Of a stretch of DNA of 64,000 bases, positions 21,875 through 32,900 are shown piece by piece (within the stretch, counting starts at the first letter, position 1; each line of letters begins with the position of its first letter). The position numbers and the translations under genes were made by a program. Where the stretch lies: contig JAGKQI010000088.1 in assembly GCA_018806915.1 (NCBI GenBank), positions 1,054,001 to 1,118,000 of the forward strand, written 5' to 3'. The stretch is from Phytophthora colocasiae. Its lineage: Eukaryota > Oomycota > Peronosporomycetes > Peronosporales > Peronosporaceae. Below the pieces are notes generated by a model. The model saw only the letters and a list, made by a program, of their open reading frames with translations, ran no database searches and had not been told where the DNA came from.

Positions 21875-22570
21875 AGGGGGTGTCAGAATTACGAAAAGTC
21901 GCGCCGAAATCGCATGCGATTTCGCTCCAAAATGGCACGCGGTTTCGCGCTAAAATCGCATGCGATTTCGCGCCAAAACGAAATCGACCACCTCCGGAGG
22001 TGGTTGATTTGCAACATGGGTTTTGTGAAGGAAATCACAGATTGCAAGCCGACAAACACAAACTCGGCTCAGTCGCCATTTTGGCCTCGTAGGGCTCAAG
22101 CACCACTGCCAGCTAGGTAGCACTGCAACACCAACCTTCAGAGCACCGAATTGGGCAACAGCATTTGCGCGCACCGTGTCTGGTAACGCTCTCGTGCACA
22201 TCATGACGTAAATCATCTCTACCATTAGAAATGTACTACATATAAATACGGGTATACTACAAATAAATACTGTTCTACCAACTCATGGCTTTGCTTCTTG
22301 TCGACAAGTATCTCCGCAATGCCGTTGACACGCAGAGATGAGCGATCGACGCGCAGGGGGAGTAGACGACGCGTTGGATGATCGCTTTGTGTTTTTCCAA
22401 TTGTGATGGTGCAGACTGCAGCTCGGATAGCGTTCAATTCTGAGACCCCTATGCGATTTTGACGACTCTTTTGTCGAAATCGCATGCGATTTGGGCGCGA
22501 AACCGCATGCCATTTTGGAGCGAAATCGCATGCGATTTCGGCGCGACTTTTCGTAATTCTGACACCCCCT
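21875..22570. mobile_element. TIR transposon 2, same family scaffold
   Basis: 696-bp element immediately after transposon 1, sharing one ATT (21872-21874) and followed by another (22571-22573). The outer 16 bp AGGGGGTGTCAGAATT are identical to transposon 1, but the inner TIR differs (ACGAAAAGTCGCGCCGAAAT) and the sub-terminal palindrome is AAATCGCATGCGATTT, present several times. No gene. Confidence 0.75.
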
Positions 22571-23415
22571 ATTGGGTGGTTCGTGTGCATTTGTACCATA
22601 TTATTGGTAGAAAGTAACGGATTTCTACTAATCACTGAGCAGATGTTCTGCCAACCACACGTTGGTAGACCCTTTAGAAATAGATAACAAACAGTTTTAG
22701 GAGGTCCATAATTGGCTTATGCCAAATTCAATAACAGCTCTCAATTTTTACGGAATTAATTTAGTTATATTTGATTTAAGTATACTTATTTAAAGAAGTA
22801 TACTAAATTAAGTATATTCTAATTGCACGCTTCCTCATACACGTAAGCGCACGTGTACGCCACCTAACAGGTCTAAGCAGACCCATTACACTCTCGGACT
22901 GGGTTTCAATGGCAGAAAACAAATACCAAGAATCCAAGACTATCCGACAAAAGCTACAATAATAGAAAGAGCATTAAAGACAACAGAAAATTCGGGTTGA
23001 AAGCCCCTAGTGATCCCAGGAGTGTATAGTTAGTAAGCTAACATGACCTCTTTAACACACCCATTACACCTGACGATAAATTTTGGTCCATTTCGTAGTA
23101 CAGAAAGTAAGCACGTTCAGATTTTTTCCGTACCAATAAGCACAGAGGACGTCTATCTGTTTTGCTTTTTGTACCCAATGCATTTCTTAGCCAATAAAAT
23201 GTTGAGCATCGCCTCTCTAAGTACTATATCGATAGGTTCGTGTGGAATTAATATTGTGAAGAAGGGTCTAGCTACCCACTCACGTGCGAATGACGGAATC
23301 GGGGCTCCAGTACTCGCAACAATTATCCAGAGACAGCGATTAATGCTTTTTCAGCAGATTCAAGTGCTGAGTAAGCACACAGACAACAGTGACTCTGTTT
23401 GGTACAGACCAATTG

Positions 23416-24106
23416 TGGAGTGATCGTACAGCGTAAAGTTTGAGGTTAAAGTTCTCCGCATTAGCGTCATCGACGTGCCCCTCTTATTTACCGTCCCTAC
23501 AACCACTAGCAAGAAGCGTCAATGCTCGCCTAGATAGACGCAATTCTGTGGTGCAGCAACGTCAACGTCAATCGGAACAAACACAAGTCATCACTGCTTC
23601 TGTATGTAACAGCACGACGTCGCAGCCGACCATTCTCAATGCAGAACAAGTAGTTCAATTCCAGCAGCAGCCACCACTGGTTTCATCGGAGGTAGCGATG
23701 CACAGGTCACGACCGCCCAATGCTGAGAGTTCGTCAAGTACACTCAACGCCGAATGCATATCTGCTGGTGCACTTACCACAGGTGACTTACCACCGCAAT
23801 CTCAAGAACAAACTGCGGTAGAAGATGGTCAAGCTGGTGGCTTTAGAGCTACACTCATGGAGCTCTACCATCAAATTATTGTGCTTGCTGTAAAAGCACA
23901 ACTCGAGTCGGACCGAAGAGAGGTTGCCCGAGAGCAGTATGAACGAGAAGCGCGTCGACTAGCTCTTCAGCGCCAGCAAAAGATGATGGCGTTGGTTGCT
24001 GCGTTGATTAAATCAAAAAATGCCACTTAGTTTTAACTTTTATACAGTAAAGAAGGTTAAAATTCAAACTTCGAACCTCCCCGGCCGCAAGGCCGGTAAG
24101 CAATTT
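23416..24106. repeat. R repeat, copy C (691 bp)
   Basis: Third R copy, joined on its right to new sequence (TTTAGGGTTGTCGGCAC). Its reading frame (23440-24030) runs eight codons past the stop of the other copies because TAA is TCA at 24013-24015, ending LIKSKNAT. It lacks the SANT N-terminal part. Confidence 0.9.
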
Positions 24107-24980
24107 TAGGGTTGTCGGCACAGTCATTGCCCGAGCGCCACCAATTTCTGTGATGCTTTACGTTAAAATCTTGCTGGCAGCTGTTCCACATTCTTGGTAT
24201 TGGTCGGAGGGTCATAAAATTTTGTTAATGAGCACAGTGAGCGACATATATTAATATGGATCCCGAAAGTTCACTGCAATAATCTATAATAGGTTCAATA
24301 TAAGGTTTCAGCAGGTTTACTAAGCTTAATTTTATTTAAGCCGGATCCGACCTTGCTCACATGGTTGGGTTAAAAATGGGGGGGTGTTTTAACACTGAAG
24401 AATAAAAAGTTTGTACCTGAACTTCGGGATCAAGCACCAACTGAATTGGTAACAGTCCCACAAGCACTAAATTGGAACATCAACACACAATAGGGGTATA
24501 AAATACTTTGCGAAACGGCAGATCGTATTCTAAAACGGTGTACATGCACTGACGCATCGGTATCTTCTGTATCATCGTCTGTATGGTGAATTATTTGCCT
24601 TAAGGCAACTTCTGTAGCATATCGGATAGCACCATTTTGCAGCAGCAACGCAGTACGATGCAGACAATATCTAGATACAATCTTTGTATTCATCGTTGCG
24701 ATTTTGGCTCACAGGCAAGATGAAGCGCCACCGGTCACGGCATTCTTTGCGCAGATATCAGCATAGATATCGCTACGAGTGTGTTCCCATCGCAAAGCAG
24801 TACAAATTGTACGATATACATGTCGGAACCATCGCAGCCACCTCTGCAGCAATTGTACGTCCGAATTCACTACATGTAGCAGAAAGCAATACGTATACCA
24901 CCATCTACAAACAAGTAAACGAAGAAAAGCATTCAGATGAAAGTACCCCGACGTAGTCGTGCCTATAAAGTTCAGTATTG
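24107..24980. other. intergenic/left arm of MULE, no gene seen
   Basis: No supported gene. Contains the left inverted repeat (24232-24259). An 87-codon minus-strand frame (24430-24693) and overlapping frames to 25074 have no recognisable motif. Confidence 0.4.
24232..24259. repeat. left inverted repeat of putative MULE
   Basis: Starts GCACAGTGAGCGACATATAT; the first 24 bp pair perfectly with 28925-28948 on the other strand, 27 of 28 overall. The two arms flank the MULE transposase. Confidence 0.7.
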
Positions 24981-27439
24981 TTACTTTCTCGCTTTTTTTG
25001 CATTCTGGAGCAACGATTCCTGTGCCCGTTTCGTTGGTTTTCGGGATCGGCCTGAACGTCGAACGGCCTGACACATATCCCTGGTAGAACCACCGAGATT
25101 TTTACCTTCAGAACCCAGCTCACTAGGGCCTTGAAGTGGCTCAAGCTGTGTGCGATAAATACTGTGGGTTGTATGTTCTCTCTGCGTAGGGCGCACTAAC
25201 ACCTCTTGGCCTAGTGAATATTGAGAGCGTGGATGCTCCGCTGGACTAATCATTTCTGCACCACCGCCCCCTCCCGAATCTGGTTCCATGTAATCTTCTT
25301 CTTGATCGTTGATCAGTAATAAATCAGGATTGGCGAAACTATCGCGTAAAGACATGCCACTTTGATGAGATTCCTCGCTGCCTCCGGGTCCGATCCCGCC
25401 ATCTAAATCATCAATTACAGCATCCAGCGGATTCATAGGCGAGTTTGATATAGCTGAAGAAGCCCAGCCCTGAGTATCGGCTTTCTCTTCATCAGGTTCG
25501 ACAGCGTTGTTTCGTTGCCGAGGGTGCACAAACTGTCTGCAGTTATTACCAACACCGGGAAAAAATATAACGGCATGAACACACGCAGCGATAAGATGGC
25601 AGCAAACACCGTTCTTGAGGTAGTACAGACAGGGGCAAACTTTGCTTCTGGTATCGACAATCCATCCTGTCCTCGGCATGTTTTCGAGTAGTTTTCGCCG
25701 CGAGTTGGCAGAATTTACCGACGTCCTCATTGATTTCATCTCCGTTGCAGTTAGATTCAAAGAGCGTTGGTACACCCGATACAGGTCAGCGGGAAGATTA
25801 CCCAAACGAGGCAAACACTCCACTGAAAGGCAGTTCCGTCTGTTCAGCAGTCGATACAGTTCCATTAAACGTTCCGACGCAGTTGAGAAAGAGCAAAACG
25901 TAACATTGCGGTTCAAAAAAGCGAGTCGCGACGAGTCCAAACTTTTTATAAGCTCATCTGGTTTTGAAGGCCCGTTGGGACACTCAAGTTTTAACCTTCG
26001 ATGGTATGTTTCCAAGGGGTTGTTTGTAGCCGCGTAGCCTTTTGGAGTCCAAAAAGCCTGCCACCGGGCGAACCTATGTGTAGATATCCACTGCTTAACG
26101 ATATGATCTGTCAACTTGCGGATGGACGATCCCTCCGGGTTATTTCTCCACTTAGATAGCACCCTTTCTTTGATTTCGGGAAAGGAATCTTCAGGAGCGT
26201 AATGCATGTCGTAGAGATCCTCGAAAACAGCCTGTGTATTGGCTCTAGAGACTCGGTACTGGCTTGCACGCTTCCAAACGTTCTGTGTGACATGGAACCA
26301 ACACATAAGAACGATGGAATGCGGGAGCTCGCTGACGGACGCGTTGAATTGAGCTACATCAGCATCCATCATTACGAACCGAGGGGAAAACTGTACATGG
26401 CTAGTTTCCATCACAACACGCTCCATGAATTGAATACACCACCCGATGTCTAGCTTTGTCTTTTGAGATGTGCAAAAATACGCGAGGAGATGGAAATGGC
26501 AGCTCTAACCTGAATATCCAAACGCAAACACCGAATACCCGTGTATAACCATGCTGTGGGTACTGTCTAAGTGCAGCATGGTGGTGCAATCTGTGCGCTT
26601 CTGAATTTCAACGTACATTTTGATGAGACCGAGGCAGGTCATACCCACACGAAAAGGAGAAACGTAGGATCCATTTCCAAGGCGTGACACAATATCCGTG
26701 CTCCCAGGACGAGAATCCAGTTGGGAATCGCACAATATTAGCATGTCATGGTCAGTTACACCCGAAAGGTCTTGCTGATCGTACAGGTGCCCATCACAAA
26801 TCTCAATTAAAGGACCCATTGAATCTTTTGGATTGGCACGACGCCAGTTCTTTACGAAGTCAACCACTTGCTGTTCTTTAGGGGGCGGGCCATCCAACAC
26901 TGATCCGTGCACCATGCTACTAATTACTGCAAAAAGACGGGCTGCTGTTGTCTTAACGCGAGAAGAAAGTCGCTCGACGATGAATGTCTTCATTGCTTGC
27001 GTCAAGTTCCGCTCGGCAGGGCTGGCATCTCCAGCACTATTCCCAGCATGTGTGTTTTGCTGAAAGACCTCACAGATCTCGGATGACAGGCAAACTCTAA
27101 ACTTGTAACGGCATGAGCAAAATGTGTCAACATCCGTTTCCGAACCGTTATCTTCGTCAATTTGCTCCTGGCAGCGACTAGAGCTACAACGTGTGATCTG
27201 AACTCGCATTTCGTGCACAGCACTTGCAAGAGCGTAGTCGTGCTCCTCTAGATGGTCGATAGTGCACGTGGAAAGGTCGCTTTTAGTAATACGGTGCTTT
27301 GACAAGGTCTTACGGTAGATTTTCAGATTTTCAGTCCCAGTAGATCGGAATATTCTCGTCCAGGTTGGCCTGCTTCAACAGCATCGGAACTGTCGGAATC
27401 GGACGGTAGAGATTCGTCGTTGTCGTTCCTTGCCTCCAT
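24981..27439 (-). CDS. MULE transposase with SWIM zinc finger
   Basis: Mutator-like DDE transposase of about 760 aa. Exon 1 (to 26510) ends near the first catalytic Asp (MLHLDSTHSMVIHGY). A 60-bp intron (26450-26509, GTTAGA...GCTAG) rejoins the frame as FGYSDIGW. Exon 2 carries the second Asp (RFVMMDADVAQFN), CWFHVTQNVWKR, the catalytic Glu (NNPLETYHRRLK) and a SWIM finger (CPCLYYLKNGVCCHL), then an acidic tail and a basic C-terminus. The likely start is ATG 27439 (MEARNDNDESLPSDSD), but the first codons are in a different frame from the rest, so one indel near 27370-27390 is needed, or the start is downstream. Apart from this the coding region is intact, which suggests fairly recent activity. 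Confidence 0.75.
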
Positions 27440-27715
27440 GTCAATTGTAGAAGTGAAAGTGACCATGCTGCCTAACATCTCAAAGCAATCTCTAGAACGG
27501 TGGTGCTAACGCTTTTTATAGTGGTGGTTTCTCTTTTGGTTTTAGGAATGACACCTTTTTTTAGCTGTGTGTGTTCCTACTTTTACCTTCGTTGCTACAA
27601 CACCTCATAGGGTCATCTAAGACACCAAGTATAGATACGGAATATCTCCACTCGTTAAAAATCCCGCCCGTCTAGCGCGCTCAATACAGCGAAATGAGAG
27701 GCAAAACTTTGCATA

Positions 27716-28813
27716 CAGTGCGCGCCAAATCGATAGGACCCCCCCTGAAAATGCCCATAACTCAGTCAGTTTTTATCATTTTAAGTTGCGGTTTTGACAG
27801 TAGATCCATAACACGGTAAGAAAGGACCTACGGGCGTTTGTTTTAGCGTTTTTGCACCCTAAAGTATGGCTCCCATACAAAAAACTGTTTTTTGCCAAAC
27901 GACACAATTTAGGACCCCCATGCTTCAATACAAATCCCTATACTAAATAAAACCCGCTCAAAATGATATGACTGGGGATTTGTATGGGGACATGTTCTAA
28001 ACCTCTGTAGAGTGAAGGTGAGTGCATGTATCATGACTCTGAATTACACAGAACATTGATAATAGATAAGTGCATACCGTAATATCGGTGTCAAGTGTCA
28101 CCCCCTGGTGCCAACAAATCCAATGATAGGGATAAACTCAAGGTGCAGTGTAGAGATAACCCGCCGCAGCTGTTTGCAAGTCGTACAACGATGCAACTTC
28201 CAACTCCAGCATTGTATTGTACTCTGCAGAAGTGAAGACACCGGTAGTTTATTACTAGGAATATTAAAGCTACCAGAGATAGAAAATAGGACATGGTAAT
28301 AACGACGCGCATGCTGCAGGTTTCATACATGCAAAGCGCAGCAGCCTTGAATGCAAAAGTCTCAGACTTTAGCCTTGGTTTCCAACCGTCTCCTCACCAC
28401 CATTTCACCCCTGTTCGGTGAACAGTGTTCACTTCTCTGCTCTTCGGTTGTTCGGACTATGCGACTGGCTTCAAAAATACTGAGGGGTGACACTTGACAA
28501 AGCGGAGCAAATCCTACTTGGCTGTTGCGCTATCAGGTCTGTGATTGGCTAGAATAGGGGGGTGACAGTTAACAAAAGCGGACACTTGACACCGATATTA
28601 CGGTATTTGGTAGAGATCATATATGCTTTAGAGAGTTCTTATGAAAGGTATCGACATTATTATTTTGTCTCTAACATTTGAACGCATTTTGACTATGATT
28701 TGCTAAAAAACAGCCACTAAATGACTGACTGTTAAAGTGCCACTTAAAATGATAAAAACTGACTGAGTTATGGGCATTTTCAGGGGGGGGTCCTATCGAT
28801 TTGGCGCGCACTG
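27716..28813. mobile_element. Tc1/mariner-type MITE
   Basis: 1098-bp element with about 72-bp terminal inverted repeats beginning CAGTGCGCGCCAAATCGATA, flanked by TA (27714-27715 and 28814-28815). The CAGT start and TA duplication fit Tc1/mariner. No transposase inside; it is interrupted by another element. Confidence 0.8.
28077..28603. mobile_element. nested inverted-repeat MITE
   Basis: 527-bp element inside the previous one. Terminal inverted repeats start CCGTAATATCGGTGTCAAGT and TA lies on both sides (28075-28076, 28604-28605). Inside, the word GGGTGACA(C/G)TT(G/A)ACAAA(A)GCGGA is repeated near the right end. No gene. Confidence 0.7.
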
Positions 28814-28887
28814 TACATTTGCATTGCACCATAGCGGAGGAGTGCTTGTAGCGAGCGCATCACCACGGTAAGGCACTGGATTTTGGA

Positions 28888-28894
28888 TCATTTT
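28888..28894 (+). promoter_or_regulatory. candidate oomycete Inr (TCATTTT)
   Basis: TCATTTTGCGG matches the oomycete initiator pattern (core YCAYTYY) 101 bp before the CCDC22 ATG. Weak by itself because the core is short. Confidence 0.3.
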
Positions 28895-28920
28895 GCGGCG
28901 GTTGGCCTTTCACCGATCGG

Positions 28921-28948
28921 CCACATTAATATATGTCGCTCACTGTGC
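28921..28948. repeat. right inverted repeat of putative MULE
   Basis: Partner of 24232-24259. It lies between the candidate initiator and the ATG of CCDC22, so it may be part of that gene's 5' leader. Confidence 0.7.
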
Positions 28949-28994
28949 AGAAAAAGTAGTACCGTGAGCGATATCATATTCCAGGGTCAGAGCC

Positions 28995-31100
28995 ATGGCG
29001 GAAGCGGACGCCTTTATCTTCGCAGCGCTCCAGCAGAGCGGATGGTGCGTCGGCCGACTAGTATTGATCTACATATCATTCCTTAGTGTCTTGCCGGTGC
29101 TTTACGCAGGCTGGAAGATGCAGCTGATGCCTCCAACTGGACGGTAGCGGACCTCTCGTCCGACGCGTTCATTATCGTCGTTTCCAAGTTCCTGGTGCGA
29201 CTGCACGACGAAGATGACAGTACATCGTTCACTCTTCCTTCTACTCACGCGAAGGCTCCGGTAGGTGTCGCGGCACGGCACCGTGTGGGCTCTCAAATGG
29301 CGAACATCCTGAAGGTCTGTCATATTTTATATATCGTATATATTATATATATTAAATATTTTAAATATTTTGTAGGAGTTGGGCTATGCTGGGGACTGCG
29401 GATACAACCACTTTTTGTATCCGAACGAGAAGGAGACGCGGAACATTTTGTCGTGGTTGGTGGGGAAACTGCCAAGGTCGAAACAGGAGGAAAAGGACGA
29501 AGAAGACGGGAAAACTCAAGCTTTGGCCTCGATAAGCGCTGGGCCAAAAGACTCAGCCTCAGTACTGGAAGATGAGCATCTGGCAAGTATTTTCTCTAGC
29601 TGGAAACGGGAGAAGACGCTGCATGTGATGCCAAATCCAGATCTGGAGGGGTTGAGGGGATTCCAGCGACTGCCTTTGCGCACTTCTCCACTGGAATTAC
29701 GCCGGAATAGACAGGAGCCGTCTACACACAAGTTGTTCGAAGGGTTCCCGACTGATTGTGTCAAAGCAACATCACTGTTGGAAGCTCTAGCTGTGGCGAA
29801 ACGTGGAAGTACAATGCTGCTGAGAGAAGAAGAGTTCGAGGAGGAGATTGAGGATAGTCAGCTAAAACAGAAGCTCCATGGTGGCTCTTTAAAAGATGCC
29901 GCAAGTGCAGGAGAAAGCGGATTTCTGGTCCCTCAAGAAGGAGAAGCAGAGGACGACAGGTTTGCTACAATTCAACTACAGTCGTTCCTATCCAGTGCTC
30001 TCCCAGACGTACCTCTCTCTGGTGGGAATCCATTATTAGGTGCCACTGGGCTGCCTGAAGGTGGAATAAGGATGGAATCCACAGGGTCTGCCATAATGGA
30101 TACTACCAACGAGACGCAAGCAACTGAACAAGAAGAACGTGAAGAACAGTCGCTTGAAGAGGTCCAGAAGCAGGTGGAGGACACCGAGCAGCGTATCGCT
30201 GCAATGCGTAAAGTTCTTGATCGAAAGCGTGGAGAACTGCTCCAAGTCGAGCAGCACGTTGTTCAGACGCAAACGACTGGGCAGGAGATGCAGAAGGAGC
30301 TCGCACGGCATAAACAGCTCGTGGCGATGCTCCCTCAAGCTCAAGTAAATATTGCCAAACTGGAGGCGATTTGTCAGACGAATGCGGAGAAGAAGGCGGA
30401 AGTTGCTGCGCAGATGAAACTTGCACGTGATCCTCTACTGAAGGAGTATGCGGAGCTGCAAGGCCAGAAATCAAGTCGTAAAGCTCGATGTCGACAACTT
30501 ATCCGAGAGATTAAAGAGTTTCGAGCAGAGATGCAAGAGGTCACAGGGATTATCCACTCCAAGATGGAAAGTGTGCGGGCTCTTGAGAAAATTCACGAGC
30601 GACAGATGAACAAACTGGGCAAAAAAGGTGAGTCCGAAGATGGTACGATGACTCGGAACAAGTACACGTCCCGTATCATGGATATTATCAAGCAGGTCCA
30701 CAAGCAGAAGCAGGACATTGCGAAGATCTTAGAAGATATAAACGGACTTCAGAAACAATTGAATGCGGCGTCGGAGAGGCTTAAGCGAACGGAGGCAGTG
30801 GCGGAGGAAAAACTGTACAGTGCAGCCAGTAAGAGCAAAGTCACCAGCAGCACGAAGAGTGAAGCCTACGTCGAGTGTTACCGCAAGTTCGCGCAAGTGC
30901 GGGAGCTGTTCGAAGAGCTCATTTTGGTTGTTGGAGACGTGGGGAAAAAAGAAAATACCGCGCGCGACCTACAGAACTGGATCTCTCAGCTCGAGGCACG
31001 CGATAGCAGTAGTCACTTGGACAAGGTGTTGGCTGATCTCGAAAGTGTACGACTAGAGAACGGTTCTCTCCAGAACGAATTGCGTGCTGGCGAACGTTAA
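28995..31100 (+). CDS. CCDC22: CCDC22 homologue (Commander/CCC complex)
   Basis: Three exons: 28995-29044, 29110-29314, 29376-31100, giving 659 aa. Introns are 65 bp (GTGCGT...CGCAG) and 61 bp (GTCTGT...TGTAG, very AT-rich). The first 120 residues form the NN-CH domain (start MAEADAFIFAALQQSGW; later GYNHFLYPNEKETRNIL, matching the human LGYQNFLYP region). From about residue 330 the protein is coiled coil to the end, with the conserved NKYTSRIMDIIKQVHKQKQD and AKILEDINGLQKQLN blocks. In animals CCDC22 pairs with CCDC93 and COMMD proteins in the CCC part of Commander, which recycles membrane proteins from endosomes. Length is close to the human protein (627 aa). No breaks seen. Confidence 0.9.
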
Positions 31101-31477
31101 AACGGTGGGTTGTTCTCAACTAATTACGACGAATGGTCTAGTTGCACTAATTCGACACTGGACAAGTTTCAAGGTTCCTCGACATTGTTGAGAGGTTCAT
31201 AAGCCGTGTCATATGCCTCGGAGTCGCTATGAAGTCCATGTAAGTATCAAGGTAACTGACTGACTAATTCAAGCTATTGACTGTACCTGCTGCTCCTCGA
31301 AGTCGAACAATTCTCCAACGACTCGCGACGGGCACGTAGCTGAGTGAGCTGTGACTCGATCTTGGACTTAAGATGAAGTACTAGCATTGACGCCACTGTC
31401 GACTCCACAGACGCTTCTTGGCTGAATTCTCAGACATAAAATGGTTAAATTCACGTCCGACATCAAGCCTGCGAGTC
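31101..31477. other. intergenic between convergent genes
   Basis: 377 bp between the 3' ends of CCDC22 and the coiled-coil gene on the other strand. Nothing recognisable. Confidence 0.5.
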
Positions 31478-32707
31478 TTACCTCTTAATGTTCGAGATAA
31501 TCGACCTTGCCAAGTTCGCTACGGTCTCACTCAGGTCCTCATGGCTGTCGTCTATAGCTCGGAGCTCCATTTCCACGTCTTTGAGCTGCTGCAGTGCCGT
31601 CTCTGTGGCTTCCTTGAAGGTGGCATTGGAAGACAGAAGCTCCTTCGAGTTACAGCGCTCTTCTTCCAGTTGTTTCAGGATATTGTTCTTCTCAACTGTA
31701 AGTTCTTCATTCCGAACTGCCGTTTCTGCTGACCTTGTTAACTTTTTCTCAACTTCCAAGATCCGAGCAGTGAGTTCTGTTTGATGTTCTTGTGCCTGTA
31801 CAAGTCGCAGTGTCAGTTTCTCCTCCGTCTCGCTCAGTTTTTCTTCTTCAAGAGAACGGAACTGAAGCTCCATGGCGTTAATATCCTGTTGCAGGCCAGT
31901 TAATTCAGCTCGAAGGCGAATGTTTTCCTCTTCGAGGTTTTGACGGTCGCGTTCGAGACGTTGCAGACGTTGATCAGCTGCTTTCTGACAGCACACGGAC
32001 GCATTCTCAAGCTTCTGTTTATCGTTCGCCAAGGATTTCACCTGTTCTTTCAAGGCTGAAACCAAGTTCTGCCACACGATCCACTGCTCTTTGCCATTCC
32101 CGTCCTTCACGCTCATCAGTTGCAATTGGATCTGCGCTTCCTGTTCGTCTTTTAGCTGTTGCAGCTCCAGTTCCAGTTCATTTCGAGCGTCTTTCGAGCT
32201 CTGCAGCTCGCAACTCAGCGCTTCTGCGACCTCTTTGATCCACAGCAACTCCTCCTCCAGTTCAGTGGCTCGAAGTGAACACTGCTGCTCCGCGTAGACT
32301 GAACGCGCTACTTGAGCCTGCAGCTCCTCCACAGTCGGAGGACGCACGTTCTCATCGTCACTTTCTGCTACAAAATGTCGAAACATGTTGTCAGCTTCTG
32401 CGTCACGTTGAGCCTGTTCCGCCCGCGCTGTCCTCTCCTGGGCCGCTTGAAGCTTTTTGGTTAACAGGTCGATGCTGTGTGCTGCTTTCAGCTCATCGTC
32501 TGCGAGTTGTTTCTGTAGCCGATCGATCTTAACGCTTTGGGCATCTTTTGAATCTTCCAAGACACGGAGACGCTCGGCTTGGTCCAGTTTCTCCTGCTCT
32601 AACTGCTGAATTTTCGCGTCTTGTTGCTGCAGTTTCTCCAGATGAGCCTTGTAGCGGTTGGGCACACGCAACATGCTGCTACGACGTCCTTGCGGTGGTT
32701 GATCCAT
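31478..32707 (-). CDS. coiled-coil protein related to the CM1 pair
   Basis: 409 aa from ATG 32707 (MDQPPQGRRSSMLRVPNRYK); an earlier in-frame start would add 22 residues. Almost entirely heptad-rich coiled coil. The block ERDRQNLEEENIRLRAELTG (about two thirds along) closely matches EKDRQAMEEDNRRLRTELAG of the large CM1 protein at 53.2-56.7 kb, so the genes are probably related by descent, although this one lacks the N-terminal CM1 motif. Function unknown; a structural or centrosomal role is inference. The 3' end faces CCDC22. Confidence 0.75.
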   Translation of the reverse strand: MDQPPQGRRSSMLRVPNRYKAHLEKLQQQDAKIQQLEQEKLDQAERLRVLEDSKDAQSVKIDRLQKQLADDELKAAHSIDLLTKKLQAAQERTARAEQAQRDAEADNMFRHFVAESDDENVRPPTVEELQAQVARSVYAEQQCSLRATELEEELLWIKEVAEALSCELQSSKDARNELELELQQLKDEQEAQIQLQLMSVKDGNGKEQWIVWQNLVSALKEQVKSLANDKQKLENASVCCQKAADQRLQRLERDRQNLEEENIRLRAELTGLQQDINAMELQFRSLEEEKLSETEEKLTLRLVQAQEHQTELTARILEVEKKLTRSAETAVRNEELTVEKNNILKQLEEERCNSKELLSSNATFKEATETALQQLKDVEMELRAIDDSHEDLSETVANLARSIISNIKR

Positions 32708-32900
32708 GGTGAACAAGACAGTGGCGGACTTTGAAAAAGTGCTGCACTTTCCAGAGTAACAACTAACTCGGAACAATTACAACATTCAAAACCTACTGTG
32801 CCATGTAATTCCGCAGCTACTTCCCTAGCTCCTTCTGAAACCACGTCTTCACGTGCTTATTGTAGAGACCATCATTTGCCAGCAAGGTGGTGCTGCTGTT

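Larger units (their letters stand above)
13175..23414. mobile_element. composite Crypton-like unit I', copy 2
   Basis: Second copy of unit I, 9324 bp downstream in its first part and nearly identical (a few tens of differences by eye). It is longer because two small transposons were inserted (20925-22570) and slightly shortened by loss of about 54 bp in a tandem repeat. It has the same gene order and nearly all the same stop codons as copy 1. Confidence 0.6.
24232..28948. mobile_element. putative MULE with nested MITEs
   Basis: Region between the inverted repeats, holding a Mutator-like transposase (minus) and, in the right arm, a TA-flanked MITE. No clear 8-9 bp target duplication is visible outside the repeats, so the outer limits are uncertain. 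The right end lies 47 bp before the CCDC22 start codon. Confidence 0.5.

Noticed and set aside
3166..24106. R as the LTR of a retrotransposon in tandem
   Set aside because: R starts TGG and has a CA near its end, but it contains a gene segment continuous with a unique 5' part in copy A, there is no matching target duplication, and unit I has no reverse transcriptase.
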